DNA of 64,000 nucleotides from Elymus sibiricus (taxonomy: Eukaryota; Streptophyta; Magnoliopsida; Poales; Poaceae), in NCBI GenBank assembly GCA_039707655.1, contig CM077664.1, positions 29,066,781 to 29,130,780 of the forward strand. The letters are read 5' to 3'. The notes beneath the pieces were generated by a model that made no database searches, was not told the origin of the DNA, and saw nothing but the letters and a program-made list of their open reading frames with translations. How positions within the stretch are numbered: position 1 is the first letter of the stretch; every line of letters starts with the position of its first letter. A program made the translations under genes and the position numbers. Below, one piece after another: positions 12,725 through 26,299 of the stretch.

Positions 12725-14241
12725 CTTCAACCAGGTCGGGTCTGGGGAAGCTAGTGTGCAGGGGCGAATCTACTGGGCAGGCTTTAGCAGGCTCGAGCCT
12801 GCCCTCCAGCGCTGCCAAATTTATTTTTACTACTACTCTTAAGGCCCAGCCCAGCCAAACGTTGCATCTTTCCAGCCCAGCCCGACAGGCCGACACCACT
12901 TGTTCGCTCGCTCGCACGAGGCTGCTACTGCTTTCCATCGTTCCGGAGAGAGAGGGAGGCAGGGCCAGAGAGCACGCACGCGAGCCGCCGCGCAATGTCT
13001 CCGGTGACCTAGCCGCCGCCGGCCGCCGGAATTGCTTCTTCTCGCCGTCCTCGACCAACCCCAAGTCCTCAACGACTGGACCTTCCCTGGTGCTTGTCCC
13101 CTCCCCAACGCGGCGCTCGGTGGCATCCCCATCTGATCCGTCGGATGCGGCGCGGCCGTCGGTTAGGAGGGCTTGATCGGCCTCTTGCTCGCCGGCTGGA
13201 CCAAATAAGGGGGGATTGCGCAGCCGTGAATTAGTGGGGCTGGCCTTCGGCGCGTTCCGACCACTGCCGCTGCTCTGCTGAAGCCTCAAGGTTGATTCAG
13301 TTTCAGTCTTTACTTTCAGTAGCTAGCTGCCTAGCTGCAGACAGTAGAATGTATAGTAAATTGTTTAGCTACCATTTGCTATTTCATTACTGATTCATAG
13401 TAGCTAGCTGTTAGCAGTGGCTGGTGTTAGTGGTTTTGCTAGAAAGGTCTAACATTTGTTTTTCAAAAAATTCCAAAAAAATACAGTAAATATTATGTGC
13501 GTCAAGTAGTATTCTGGGAAATTCTGAGCTAATTTGGGCTACAAGATTTTGGGATATTGGCTATTTTGCTAAACAGAACCAATTTTTGGTTCAAAATTTC
13601 ATATTTTCAAAAAATTCCGAAACCTTCTTTGGACAAAACAATTGGGAGTTAGTGGTTTTTTTCACACCGTTAATTTTGAGCCCGCCCTTCATTTTCTTCC
13701 AAGATTCGCCACTGCTAGTGTGTAAGGGTATCTCTTAAGTAGTGATTTCGACGTATTGCACATAAGTCAGAACTGGTGGCAAAACCTAGCAGGCCTCAAT
13801 CCCGTTCCATGGAAATCCCATCCATCAGGCCCGGCCCAGTAGCACGTCCGAGCACTCTTTCCTCAAAAAGAAAAAAAACTAGTAGAAGTCAAGCCATACT
13901 AGTTACTCCATCTGATCCATATTAATTGTCGCTGCTTTAGTTCAACTTTATACTAATTTTTCAGTTAGCTTCGCTGTTAGCGTTCTGCGGCAACTGGGCT
14001 TCTTATTTTTCAGTTAGCTTTGCTACTGGCACTTGGGGATTCACTTTGAACCTTGTTCTTCCATTATCTCTGGCAGTGGAACCCGACACTTTTCTAAAAT
14101 TTTATGAAAAAAAAGCACTCAAGCTGTACTCAGCATACAGATACGGAGTAGAAAAACAAGTCATTGTCGAGCAACATCAACGGTAATCAGAAGAGAATAT
14201 TTAATTACACACTAGCTTCCCCAGACCCGACCCGGTTGAAG
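12725..14241. mobile_element. Element bounded by 34-bp inverted repeats, hAT nested inside
   Basis: 12725-12758 and 14208-14241 are inverted copies (33 of 34 bases), beginning cttcaacc and ending ctagtgtg on the outer-to-inner reading. They enclose about 1.4 kb, of which 956 bp is the hAT at 12759-13714. The remainder (13723-14207) has no gene. At about 13908-13960 it carries one arm of a Stowaway-like MITE ('ccatattaattgtcgctg'). No convincing target duplication flanks the repeats, so superfamily is unknown. Confidence 0.6.
12751..13722. mobile_element. Non-autonomous hAT element with 8-bp target duplication
   Basis: The element occupies 12759-13714. Its terminal inverted repeats are caggggcgaatct and agattcgccactg, and it is flanked by perfect 8-bp direct repeats ctagtgtg (12751-12758 and 13715-13722). 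Repeat length and a CAGNG-type terminus are hAT hallmarks. There is no transposase. The first half is GC-rich and opens frames on both strands (about 12760-13290), which are read as composition. The second half is AT-rich. Confidence 0.88.
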
Positions 14242-14308
14242 AGTTTGATCCATCCTTGTTAGCAGCGTTATGGAAATCTGTCGTGCCAAGCTCCCAGGTG
14301 ATGTGATA

Positions 14309-15864
14309 CTAATTCAGTTGCACGGTCCAGCCCATCCGATCCTCAGATTGACCCATCTGGAGGCTCGTCAGCGATGTATATAGCTGTTGTGACACCGCGC
14401 CAACTCCTTGGTCGCTTTCGTATTCCACCCTGAAAAGCAGAAGAATGTCCATAGGGATTAAGATCTAGTAGCACATGCATGGCTTGTTCGTCAATGTTCG
14501 AGGAACCAAACTTCTGAATGATGTAAAAATATAGATAGTTCCTAGGTGGAGCATAAGTTTCACCTCTTCCCCTGATATGTCACGCTCCCCACAGGCGAAA
14601 CCACAACAGCTGTTCCTGTGCAGAAGACTTCATCAGCATCAAGCAGTTCGTCTACCGACACCCGACGCTCCTCCACCTTACAAGAAAGTAAAATACGTTA
14701 GTTAAGAACATAGTATAAATTAAGAAGCAACAAATAGTAGTTCCTATCGAATTTATTTGTTTTTCATGACCGACATTTACCTTGTAGCCTTCGCTCTCAG
14801 CGACTTCGATGATACTTTTCCTTGTTATACCAGGCAGTATTGTTCCTTCTATTGCTGGCGTAGAAATAGCATTTCCCTAGTGCAAAAGATCATAACTATG
14901 ATTTCTGCAGCACTTAAATTGGGGAACTAGAGTTCCTCAAAGGAAAACTACAGAGTATGCTAATAAGAAAGGAAGGTATAAGTTCAGAATTAGAATGAGT
15001 ATTCACCCCCTAAGAATGTAATGAGAAATGCTCTATGCAACGAAGATGAGATACATACTAGAAGACCCCAATTCTGTTTACATATATTTTTTTTGATAGA
15101 TGAATCCGGTTTACAACTTAAAGCAATATCCATGCCACTTCTCTAGCTACTTGGAACCTCAGAAAAAGATAGGTCACATGAGGATGACAAATCCTGCAAT
15201 TTGGCTACCAAACTAAATATTGTTGGTAGCTTATAATTCAAACTGGATTTGCTTAGTTTAAAGAAATAGAAGATGGGGAAGTTGTACATAACAAGGATAT
15301 CCTCACAGGATAGTACCACAAATACTACTTCTAACCGCAGATACTGAAACAGATGTACAGAATTAAGTACTGCTATGTGAAGGATCATACTTTCACAACA
15401 AAAATATTGCACGAAGAAACTTCTTCCAGATACTTGTTCTGAACGGCATCCAAATATAGGACATCAGAATATCCTTTCTCCTTTGCAATTCTTTGTGCTT
15501 TCAACACCTACATGGTGATGACAAGTTTGTCAATTAAGTGATCGTAGTTTCAGATTCAAAATTCAAAAGAATTTGTCTGTAGTTAAGACTCATCACAGAA
15601 TCATCGACTTCAATTTCTGGGTAGATTTAGCAGCAATATCCTAACAAGTTATACTAAGAAGTAGGAAAGAAAGGTTAACCGAACATTTAGCACCATAGAA
15701 AATAGAGTGCCATATAAATATTCAACACCTATCAAAATTAAATGATAAAACGATGGATGTCAATTTCAATTTTCGAAGATAATTAAGAATGAAACAAATT
15801 CCAGTCAACCACTACGAGCAGCTATTATGAAAAGAATAATGCTATTGTTCTGTAAGTTCCATCC

Positions 15865-15955
<91 letters not shown>

Positions 15956-18900
15956 ATCGACTATTTGTCACCCTGGGTGAGGAATTCTTATTCCTCACCC
16001 CAGCCACCCCCCCCCACGGCCAGAATACTTGAGGTAAGATTACCATGGGGAGGAAGGAAACCAGTCCTCCACCGTATAAAAGGGAGCGAGGTTCTTACAG
16101 CAGCATGCCACTAAGTTATGTCCTGCATGTGAGAAACTATTATGGCGCCATCATAAGAAATAAAGCTTATGAAATAAATTTACCCCACGCATGCTAAATT
16201 TATCCTATACTGCCGTAAGAAACAATGGGCTCATAAAGTAAATTTACCTGACGCATCAACCTATCTCTATGTGCACGAGCTGCATCACATCACACTCAAT
16301 TTCTTTAAAAATATCTTTTCTGCTCCGGAAGAAACAAAGAGATAGTGGTGCATACAATTTTGCTCTCTACTTTTCGCTCTACATTTTTACAGAGGCAAAT
16401 CCATGAGGCACTATGGATTTGATGTAGTGGAAATCTCAGTTGGATTTTTCTATATCACGAGGCTTACAGTTAACCCTCTTCGACATTTTCGCATTCCTCC
16501 CTGGGCTTGTAAAATGTACCGGCACCTCTCCGAGAGCATGCATAGAGACGAGACATCAGCTTCCGCTTGAGCTTTGTAATACCAAAACCTGCTGCTCTTG
16601 CATACTGTTGATAGAAGTCATACCCTCCTCATCGGTGACGAAAGCCATATTTTCCTTCGGGACAAAATCTTCACGGACTTGGTTACCCTGATATCATAAT
16701 CATTGCGTACATTAGATACTCTCTGTCATTCATCAGAATGCCCATGCAGATGACTATATATCTCATAAAGAAGCATAATACTAGGCAAATCGGGCTCCTC
16801 CTTCTACAGAATAACAAAAAAATAGAAGAAGACATCTACAGATTTGGACAAGTTTTGTTAGTTGCTCATATCGATCATTAGTATGGTCTAAAGAAGCCAT
16901 TCAGCAGAGTGTGCTAGCAAACAATAGAATGGCGCCACATCCTAAGAATGAATAAAATTGAATCATGATATATACTAGAAGCATAAGCGCGCCTTGCCGC
17001 GCCGTTTTCGCTAACCATTAGACAGTGATGACGCTACAATTTGAACAAAAATTCTTTGAACTGAACATAAATAAAAAGCAGCATGAAGCCAATTCCAAAT
17101 TCCAAATGACAGTGCAGGGGAAAATAAAGTCCAATCCATTTATCTAAGCTATCCTAATTGATTTCAATCCTTGAAACATCATCCTGCCCCGTTGTCTTAT
17201 TTATATTATTGGATTACATTGGAGTTCTTCTCCATGTTCTATTTGCAAATTTTTGTCTTCCTGAAACATCCAAAAATAACAAATTAGCAAAGCCACTATG
17301 AAGTCAATTAAATTACAATACTGAGGTGATGAATAGGAATCTTGCTAAACCATGAACTCTAATTTGCCATGAACCCAAACTTTGAAATGCACAATGAAGT
17401 GTGGTTGAAAGTTTAGAATGAAATGCAGAGTTTAGAGTGGTATGATATATATTTATTCGGCCAATTATATGCAAATACCATAGATCACAAATAGGAGCAT
17501 TTTGTCCTACAACCGAATTTCAGCGTCTTAGATACTGAAGGCTGAAACCTGCAGAAAACACATTTAGTAATAATACCACAAGTTACCAACTGAAGCTACA
17601 AGTCGGGCTGGTTTTTCACTATATAGCTTATTTGCACAACTACTCTGGCACTTCTTTACCAATGCTCTGTAGCAAGCAATGCTACAATCTAGTCAAAACA
17701 TAGGTAGTTGAAGTGTAACAGGGGACAAAATAAAAGTTCATCTCTTCAACCTTGAGCTAATAGTATTTCTGTAACAGAGTGTGGCTCGCGAGCTCAATGG
17801 CCTGCAGAGTGCAGAGTCAACATAGCTGGTCTGAACAAATCGACTATTGGGTGGCCAGACGTTGGTTGCGACTTCGCGTCCATGGTCTTTAGCTGACTAA
17901 CATGGTGCACTTCTGGAAAAAAGACGCTCGAGCGCTCCCAGGGCACTAATTCCTGGGAGTTTAGAAACTTTTTTTTTGAAACTGTACTGATGCTATCTAG
18001 TTCCTACACTTACTAAAGTTCAATCAAACTACAAGGCATCTTCCGTCGATCCGGCGGCCCCGAAAGTACTCGGCAACTAACACTGGATACTGAAACTACA
18101 ACAAGATATGTACATCAGAAAATTCAGATACATATGTTCAGTGGTATAGCAAGATCAAACCATGCGAAGGGCCAACCTATAGGTACAGTACCAAATACTG
18201 ATCAACAGTAGTAAACAAAGGAATTTATGTTCACGTCCCAGGCCATGGCCTGGAGCCCCGGGCTTGTCTACACCACATCATAAGTTGGATACTGAAATTA
18301 AGAGGGAACGTACATATGTGTATCTTGAGCTGGGATCTGGCGTCATCATCTCCCTTGGTTCAACAGCACACAGCGGCATCAGCGTGGATGAGTGCATCGC
18401 CGGATGACGCACAGTGGCGTTCTCGCCAGCACTCGGAAAATTTGAGCCGCTGCCAGACGAAGTTCCAACACCATGGTGTGGCGTCGAGAAAGATGTTGGA
18501 GGAGGCGCATTATCAGGCAGGACAAAGCTGATCGGAGAAGGCTCGTTGTTCTCGGATTCTCACCGACGGAAGCTTGGAGACGAGTCCATGAGCGAACCCC
18601 CTCCCGCCCCCCTTGAAAACTGAAACAATGCCACGCGCACATCGTGGGTCAGCAAATGCCACTCACCGCAATATGGATTTTGGCAGGAACGTAAGTTTTT
18701 GGAAGAGTCTTACGGCTGGAAAATTTCAGCAAACACTTCTAATTAAACAAATCCAAAAAAATTAGATAATTGGGGATGCAATTCCACAACTTATCACTAC
18801 CAAACAGAAAAATAAAATCCCCAAACCGGGGGGAGAAACAGAGGCAAATAATGTCAATATTAACAAGCAGACATGGCTGCTCGCCCATGGTAGACGCTCC

Positions 18901-21364
18901 CATTCCCGGCTACTTCGGGTGACACGGTGGGATCCCGCGGAGGTGCCTGGTCGCCGGGATGGTGACTCACCTCGCCGGAAGAGATCTCCCTCCGCCCGCC
19001 GATCTGCACCCTCGTCGGGGCGGGCTCTCCATGGCAGCCTCCTTAGGCCCTGTCGCCGGGAAGAGCTCTGCCTCCATCCGCCGATTCGCTTCCTCATCAG
19101 GACGGCCTCGCCGGTGTCAGCCTCCCTGCGGCGATGGCAATGATGCGGCTCTCCCATGGCAGCCACCCGCGAGAGTATAACAGGGGAGGGAGCGGGTAAA
19201 ATTACCTCAGAGGAGGTGCGTAAGATTTGACCCGTTTAGGGTGTGGGGACAAAAGTAAATTTACCTCAGCATGGACAAATCTTACGGCAGAGCGGTATCG
19301 ATGGGGTGGGGTGCGATTCAGCGTATACTGGCTCGGTCGTTCGACTGGGGTGAAGGATAACTTATTCTTCACCCAGGGTCTTAAATAGACGTTCTATATA
19401 TATATTCTGGACATACATTTCATTATTTGCAGTACTACAATCATATCTCCCCTATAGAAGTTTTGGGCTGTGGGGAAAAGACATCACATGAACGCCTAAG
19501 AAAATTATGGCATGGAGTACATGCAATGGTAAAGCATAGGATGCCAAAGAGAGTTTGTTTTCCCCACAAAATCGATGAGCACAGAAGTTGAATCTATTAA
19601 AAATGATGCTGATGTAAAAACTTACCGAGGCATAGTTTCCAATAGTTTTCACGCCTCCAGTTCCACCAGGGGCAGCACGGTGAAAGTTATCTTCAATCAT
19701 CAAATTAATAGGAGCTAAACCTTCCTGTACACAAAGATAACAAACTTATCAACATACAAGTTGGCGTCAATTTGAAAAAAGATAACAATTATGGATAGTA
19801 GATAAATCATGGAGATGAGCCTCTGCTTATATCACCGGGAAGACAAGAATACTACTTGAGATCCGGTGTATGTTGAACTAAAGAATTCAGTACAAACCTT
19901 GAAATAATTTCCGACAGGGGAGACATAAATAATGAAGGTGTACTCCGGAGCAGGTGCAAGACCAAGAATAGCCCCGCTTCCGATAAGTAGTGGCCTGATA
20001 TACAAGGAACCTTTACCAGTAGGAGGCACCTAAAACGTAGTACATTAAAGAAGATGTTAGGGGACAATAGACATATACAGATGCCAATGAAATGAGCATG
20101 AGAAGACATAAAAATTAACCTACCCATCTTTTATTTGCCAAAACGGTTTGTTTCACTGCATCCACGAATTGCTCAATAGTTGGTACAGGCATGCACATCC
20201 TTTCTGAACCACTTTTCATCCTTTTGGCATTCTCCTCCGGACGAAATAATAGGACAGACCCGTCAGATTTCCTATATGCTTTTAGGCCCTCAAACAATCC
20301 CTACATACCCAAATTACAATTGTTTAAGCACATTTGATACCTTTAGGCCTTCAAAGAGTTCATACTTCAGAGGTTATCATAGCTACAGCCTACATGTTCC
20401 TATTCCACAACACATATGAATAATGTCTTCCAAGTCCTCCCACTAACTAACCTGTCCATAATTTAAGACTCCGGCAGATGGGCTTAGTGCAATTGGTCCA
20501 AATGGCAGAATTTCTCCTTGAGAAAAATTTCCATCCGGGCCACATTTTGCCAGGTACATAAAGTCAGTATCGACAAGGCCAAAGCCAAGGTCTTCCCAGT
20601 CAGAATCGACTATCTCAGGTGTTTCCCTGGTAATAACCATACCATCAGAACAACGTAGCCATCAGAAAAGATAGATTAATAGTCATTTTTTTTCGAAATG
20701 GAGATTAATAGTCATGAATGCAGGCGAAGTGAAATCGCCTAATGTATAGAGTTCATATTTGCATACATGTGTTTAGTTGCTAGAGAAGCTTGGCATCCTT
20801 GTGTGGTATGGTCCTTGTAATGGGGAGTTGGCGTCAAATACACGTGATTATGTACCTGCAATAGTAGGAAAAGGAGTGTTTTTTTTTACAGGGAAAAAGA
20901 GTGTCTCTTAGATGACATGGATGGTGACAACTGAAACCATCTAAACTCCCACTGCAGATTTACAAGGACCACAATTACATCAAAGTGAGTTGGGTTCAAT
21001 TTGCTCCGGGAAATCTAGCATGCATAAAGGTTACCCAGAAAGACCAAACAAATGGGCATCTGTTCCATTAAGAAAAAAAAATTAGAACCGTCCTAGTCAG
21101 CAAAATTGTTCTATCAGATTCAACCACCCATTTTCTTGAATATGCAGGTAGCTAGCTATATATAGGGACAAGGCATTGCAGTGCTTAAAGAAACAGTTCA
21201 TATATAGCGTAACCCCCTCCCAACCTAACCCCACCCCACACATTACGATATTCGAGGAAGCAGCTACTGGGAACGAAAGGGGCAGGGGATGCCGGCCGCT
21301 GCCCAACGAGTGAGGGGGCGGCCGGGAGCAGCCCGCCGCGGGAGGAGGCAAGGCCGAGTTCCAT
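14309..21364 (-). CDS. BCAT: Branched-chain amino acid aminotransferase, plastid type
   Basis: This PLP fold-type IV enzyme exchanges the amino group between glutamate and the 2-oxo acids of Leu, Ile and Val. Exons on the - strand: 21364-21240, 20626-20452, 20300-20124, 20029-19898, 19724-19626, 15507-15391, 14876-14781, 14676-14564 and 14429-14309 (TAG). The total is 384 codons plus stop. All junctions are GT-AG and in phase if exon 1 ends at 21240. The stronger-looking donor GTAATG after 21247 would break the frame, so exon 1 is the weak point. Residues 1-42 look like a plastid transit peptide. Visible motifs are [37 protein letters not shown] and [14 protein letters not shown], with the PLP-binding Lys near residue 229. 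[10 protein letters not shown] supplies the cofactor-contacting Glu, and [12 protein letters not shown] and [13 protein letters not shown] follow. Intron 5 is about 4.1 kb because of a Mutator-like insertion. No stop or frameshift was seen, so it is probably functional. Confidence 0.9.
15868..15952. repeat. (TA)n microsatellite in BCAT intron 5
   Basis: About 84 bp of nearly pure TA dinucleotide lies directly against the left end of the Mutator-like element. A shorter TA run lies at its right end (about 19394-19403). The repeat was probably the insertion target and may have expanded afterwards. Confidence 0.95.
15953..19393. mobile_element. Mutator-like (MULE) element in BCAT intron 5
   Basis: The ends form inverted repeats of about 50 bp. 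The left starts gggatcgactatttgtcac and continues through ccctgggtgaggaat. The right, read inverted, gives gaacgtctatttaagaccctgggtgaagaat. Both flanks are TA repeats, so a 9-bp target duplication cannot be resolved. No transposase frame is evident. The right third (18300-19200) is GC-richer and holds a - strand frame (19166-18762) starting near MGEPHHCH, which could be captured host sequence but matches nothing recognisable. It lengthens the intron without touching an exon. Confidence 0.65.
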
Positions 21365-21479
21365 TTCCACGCGCGTGAACCACGGCCGAGATGGCAGAAG
21401 CGGGCGACCGACTGATCGAGCAGGGCGTGGCAGTCAGTGGGCCGGTGGTAATCGGATACACCAGCAGCAGTCGGTCAAT

Positions 21480-24399
21480 GGGGGACTGGACAGCTCGATG
21501 AGTTATGAAATTCTAACTAGTACTACTAGTTTCTCTGTCCATAAGTATACAAATGTCATACTGAATCTTACGTCTTCTGTCCGGATTTATTAATCCCTTC
21601 ATACTTTGAGTCAAATTTTGATCATAAAACTCATATGATTTATATGTAATAAATATAATATCGCTGGAAACTTTTTTCGAATACCAATCCAAAAATATAA
21701 TTTTGTATGGCGTATAATTTATATTTTGCTAGTCAAATCTATGATTAAAACTTAATCCAAAATACGAAAGAGACTTATAAACCAGGAACAGAGTAAGCAC
21801 CCATCGAGAAAAGAATCATGTGCAACACGCTCATAAGTAGAACGTACCTCTGTTGTCTCTGTGGAGGTAGCAAAGCAGCCGTTGTGCGCCATGTCTGTAT
21901 GCTTCAGCAGCTTGGCTACGAAATCAATCGATACGGAAGCACTCTCTATATAGCAAGCAGTGTGAACAAAGCAAACCATGCTAGCTGTGTTGGTCAAGAG
22001 TATTTTTAGTAGTACGCACGTCCTTCCTTGTAGGAATCTTCTTATTATTATTTCCCATTAAACATTGTGCATCTTGTGTACTAATTCAGGTAACATGCAT
22101 GCAGCAACATATTGATCGTCCTTGCCTGTGATCAAGATCGATATCTGATTAGATTAATACTCCAGCAAACATATAGTACTTCGAGCCTACTAGTACTTTC
22201 CGGTAAAGGTAATGATACACGGTCGTGACAACGACGTCTTTTATAATCGCTTCATTTTATCAATTACTAGCTGAGTTCCCATGTGTTGCCATGGAATGAA
22301 AAAAAATTACAAACCCAAATATGTATCACTCAGATGGTACGGGTTTCCATTTATAGAGGGACAAACACAAGGGGATATGGTAGATAATATAGAGAGAGTG
22401 TGTGCAAAATCTGACCGTTACAGAAAAATAACAAAGTATCGGAAGCACCGGTAGAAAACTAGCGGAACTACTGAAGCAGTTCAAATAAATTTGAACGGCC
22501 AGGGCAATGTTTAGAAACGAGGAGAAATACATTACTCTGGAGTACTATGATGGAATGAGTGGTAGTTCCGAACACCAAAATGTCAAACCTTTTGTATGCC
22601 AATTGAATGGCTCGGAAGTACCAATAAAAATGATTTCTCAGTACTACTGTACTAAATAGAACAATTTCAAGTTTTAAGAAGTTTGCTGAAAAGAGCTAAT
22701 TAAGTCACAGTTCAGAAGCATCGGTCGAAAAGAAGTGGAGGGAACAAACTTATACTATGATCAGCAGAGAAACAAAACGAGACGACACGGAAGTGCCAAT
22801 AAAATGTGATACTCGGGAGTTCCGAAAAAAATAGAAGGTTTTTCAAAGTGGAATATTGGGGTTGGCAGTTCCCGAACAGACGGAATTGTAGTTCCGAATA
22901 GTTGAATCTAGGTTTAATCTCTGAGCATGAATAACCCTAACTTTCTCGGTAGTGCTGGAAGAAAATCTTCAGAAGTATCGAGGCTTAGAGCAACTCATAC
23001 CAAGATTGGTTAGGGAGAGAATTTTGGATAACGATAGCATTTTCTTGCACCCCACTTCATAGTATGGTTTTCCTATACTCAATGTGAATTTTGGATTCAT
23101 TAAAAAAACAAAAAGTACAAACTATGTGCTTTATGACAACAACTAGAAAAGTTGTTTGTGGGGGTTACCAATCATCTTGCACTTGTAGCCGAACCTGATA
23201 CACAATAAGATCACATGATATACCTGAAATAAGATCAATAAAGCATTAGTCATCTCAATTGTTTTGTCATAAATAATCAAAACTGACTATGGTAATATGG
23301 AGATGCACTTTCAACGAGATTTAACACCAAGAAACCTTATCTCATTATTTTGGAGGGTTTCTGCCTCCTAGATCAGCTTGGTGTGTTTGGATGACTTCAA
23401 GATGTGAATGAACCAAGAAGTTTGTGAGGCCTTTGAGATCGCCTACTTTGTGAAGATCCAAATTGAGTGAGTCTTAACCTTTTTGGTCATTTAGAGATGT
23501 TGTTATATTATAGGTCGGTATGAGCATTGTGGGCCCTTGGTGAGTGACACTATTGATACATTTCTAGTGTTAGAACCGTTTTGTTCGAACCTCCACCAAC
23601 GAGGAGTAAGATAGCACCAACTATCCGAACGTTAGGAAAAATCAAGGAGTATTTCAGCACCAACTATCATCCTATATTCTCGAGGATGAGGGTTGTTGGG
23701 TGTCTAGGAGGAGAGATGAGGGAGTCGCAATAACATGGTAGTGGGGAGGGAGCCCCTGTCCCATTTTTGCCCAATCCGTTGGCGGCTCGACACCCTCGGC
23801 TCCCACGGCCATGATCTCATCACCATCCCTGAGCTAACAGAGTTAACCTCTGGCGTTGTCGGCCTCATGAAACAATCATCAAGTCGATGAATAATGGATC
23901 GTACAGTCATGTGCTCCACTAGGCTGGGTGTTTAAGGATGCTGAAAATAAGAAAGCACTGGTGGAAGATGATTTTGAGTGTAACTCCAAGAACAAAAATG
24001 CAATTGGTACTATAGAGTGACATAGATTGTGCCCTAGATTTCATCCTATTTTGCAAAGTATGTGAATGTGTATGAAATTGTACAATATGTGAACGTGTAT
24101 GAAATTTTCCAATATGTGAGTTGTGCAATGTGTATAAATGTATGTATGACATTGTCCTCGTTGAGTAGTTGGGGGTTGCTGAGGGGGCATTGCAATTGGG
24201 CCTGCAATTGCAAGCAAACACTATAGTAGGCATGGCTAACACGTGAGTAAGAATAGACCGCAATTAATTTGTGAATGTACTGAATTATTTTTTATTGAAG
24301 CTTAGTGAATCAAATAAAAGCATGCATGCATGCGCACACGCATATCATATCTATCCGAATCAAGTCTTTTGAGTACATCATATAAGCAAACAAAGAACA
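21480..24399. other. Intergenic DNA downstream of no gene on +, upstream of BCAT on -; no gene seen
   Basis: The first few hundred bases are the BCAT upstream region. At about 21513-21795 an AT-rich segment is bounded by loosely inverted ends ('ctgtccataagtat' and 'gacttataaaccaggaacag') and looks like an old Mariner/Stowaway-type MITE. The rest (21800-24400) shows only short frames with no domains or splice structure. Confidence 0.45.
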
Positions 24400-25985
24400 A
24401 GATATTCCAGATTTGGAATTGAGACACATATAACCTCAGTATAGCTAATACGTTTAATTGACCAGTTCATAAACATGTGCTTCACCTTAAACTCATAACA
24501 TGTCCATGTTCTTTCATCAAACCTTGATTTGTCACTGGTGATAGCCACACAATATTATCTCCCATGTAAATACATATTTGATTAAAAACAAGTCATGGCA
24601 TGGCATAGTTAAATGTATTCATCTTATTGCAATCATATCTTCCATTATTTTGTAAAATTATTTATTCAAGTCTTATTGAAACTTATTGATCCAAATCACT
24701 TAATGACACACGCAGATCACATGTTGTCTGTTATTTGTAAACTTATTGAACCAAATCTTATTGGGACAACATGTAAGTGAACTAAGAATGGGATATTTTA
24801 GAATTGGCATTGAGATAGAGAGAACCTTAGTCTGCCAACAGTGTTTTGTTAGAGTTGTTTCTACACATGCGTGTATGCCAATATGCGAACAATATATCAT
24901 TAAACCTCGGTTTGTCAACAATGGCAGCTGCACGACAAAACTAAATATATGGATCTTATACATCTTGTGTTATCAGTGAAATCATTAAATCAAATCTTAT
25001 GGAAACTTAATGAACCAAATCACTTGATGGAACACACGCAGATCACATGTTATTAATCTTTTATTGAACCAATTCATATGAGGAATGCGTGTAAACCAAC
25101 TAACAACAAGATATTCCAGATTTGCAGTTGAGATAAAGAGAACCTCGTTATAGCAACTACATTTAATTACTTATTTAAAAAGCAAATTATACCTCATCAA
25201 ACCTTGGATTGTCAATGATGGCAGCTGCAATATATAACCTTCTGTCCCCTACTTATCATGGCATGGTAGAATCAATTCTATTCATCTTAACGAAATCATA
25301 TCTTGGGTCATTTATGGAATTATTGAATATTTTTTATGGGAGCTTACATAACCAAATCACTTCATGGAGCACACGAGGTCAGATCTTATTAATCTCTTAT
25401 TGAACCAAATCTTATTGGTATGGCTTGTAAGCCAACTCGGCATGATATTCTAGCTTTAGAAAATCAATTCTACTCATCTTATTGAAATCATATCTTGAGT
25501 TATTTGTGAAATTATTAAATCAAATCAGATAGAAACTTATTGAGTCAAATCACTCACATCTTATTAGCCTCTTACTAAACCATCTTCGTGTAAGGGAACT
25601 AACACTATTCCAGATTTGGAGCAGAGGGAAAAAAACCTCGGTACAGCTACTATATTATTTTATGGAGCACACCAGGCTACATCTTATTAATTTCTTATTG
25701 AACCAATTCTTATTATAGGAGGACTTGTAAACCAACTCAGCATGATTTCCCAGCTTTGGAGAATCAATTCTACTGGTCTTAATGAAATCATATCTTGGGT
25801 TATTTGTGAAATTATTGAATCAAATCATATGGAAACTTATTGAGTCAAATCACTCACTTCTTATTAGCCTCTTTCTGAACCATTTCTTATTTGGACGCCA
25901 TATAAGGGAACTAACATTATTCCAGATTTGGGGTTAAGACAAAAGAACCTCACTACAGCTGCTATATTATTTAATTACATTTGTT
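24400..25985 (+). repeat. Decayed tandem array of about 300-335 bp units upstream of WAT1-B
   Basis: The same ordered motifs recur. 'attccagatttg' occurs at about 24413, 25114, 25610 and 25918. 'gaacctc...tagc' occurs at about 24431, 25140, 25634 and 25946. 'atggaacacacg'-like motifs followed by 'ttattaatctcttattgaacc' occur at about 25028, 25364 and 25666. A longer block from 'gcatgat' to 'ttattagcctct' occurs at about 25440 and 25741. Spacings are 301 to 334 bp. About five copies with heavy divergence are recognisable. It is noncoding, and the array ends roughly 750 bp before the WAT1-B start codon. Confidence 0.65.
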
Positions 25986-26299
25986 CCTTTTTCTATGTGA
26001 GAAAGTGCACGTACATGTCTCGTTTCAGATCAAAGCAAAGCACGGTACACACACTGCCGGACTCTGGGGAGACACGCGTGAGTCACATCATGGAGCGCAC
26101 GTAGGCAAGTTGATCAGATAATAGTGAAATCTTCTTGAATCAAATCTTGAGTAGTAGTCGGGGAAATGGACGCATCGTGAGCAGATCACACAGCTTGTAG
26201 GCCGCATCATGATCTGGCAGACCGGCGGCGACAAATTAATGGTGACATCGGCTATCTGGCAGACCCCAGCCAAGCGAGCTTAGGGTTGAAGCCCCTGAA

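Noticed and set aside
12592..13289. Pair of overlapping 194-codon frames on opposite strands
   Set aside because: Both cross the hAT boundary at 12759 and lie in its GC-rich half. No domain or splice structure.
21241..21247. GTAATG as the BCAT exon 1 donor
   Set aside because: It looks better than GTGGGG but puts exon 2 out of frame. It is kept only as an alternative.
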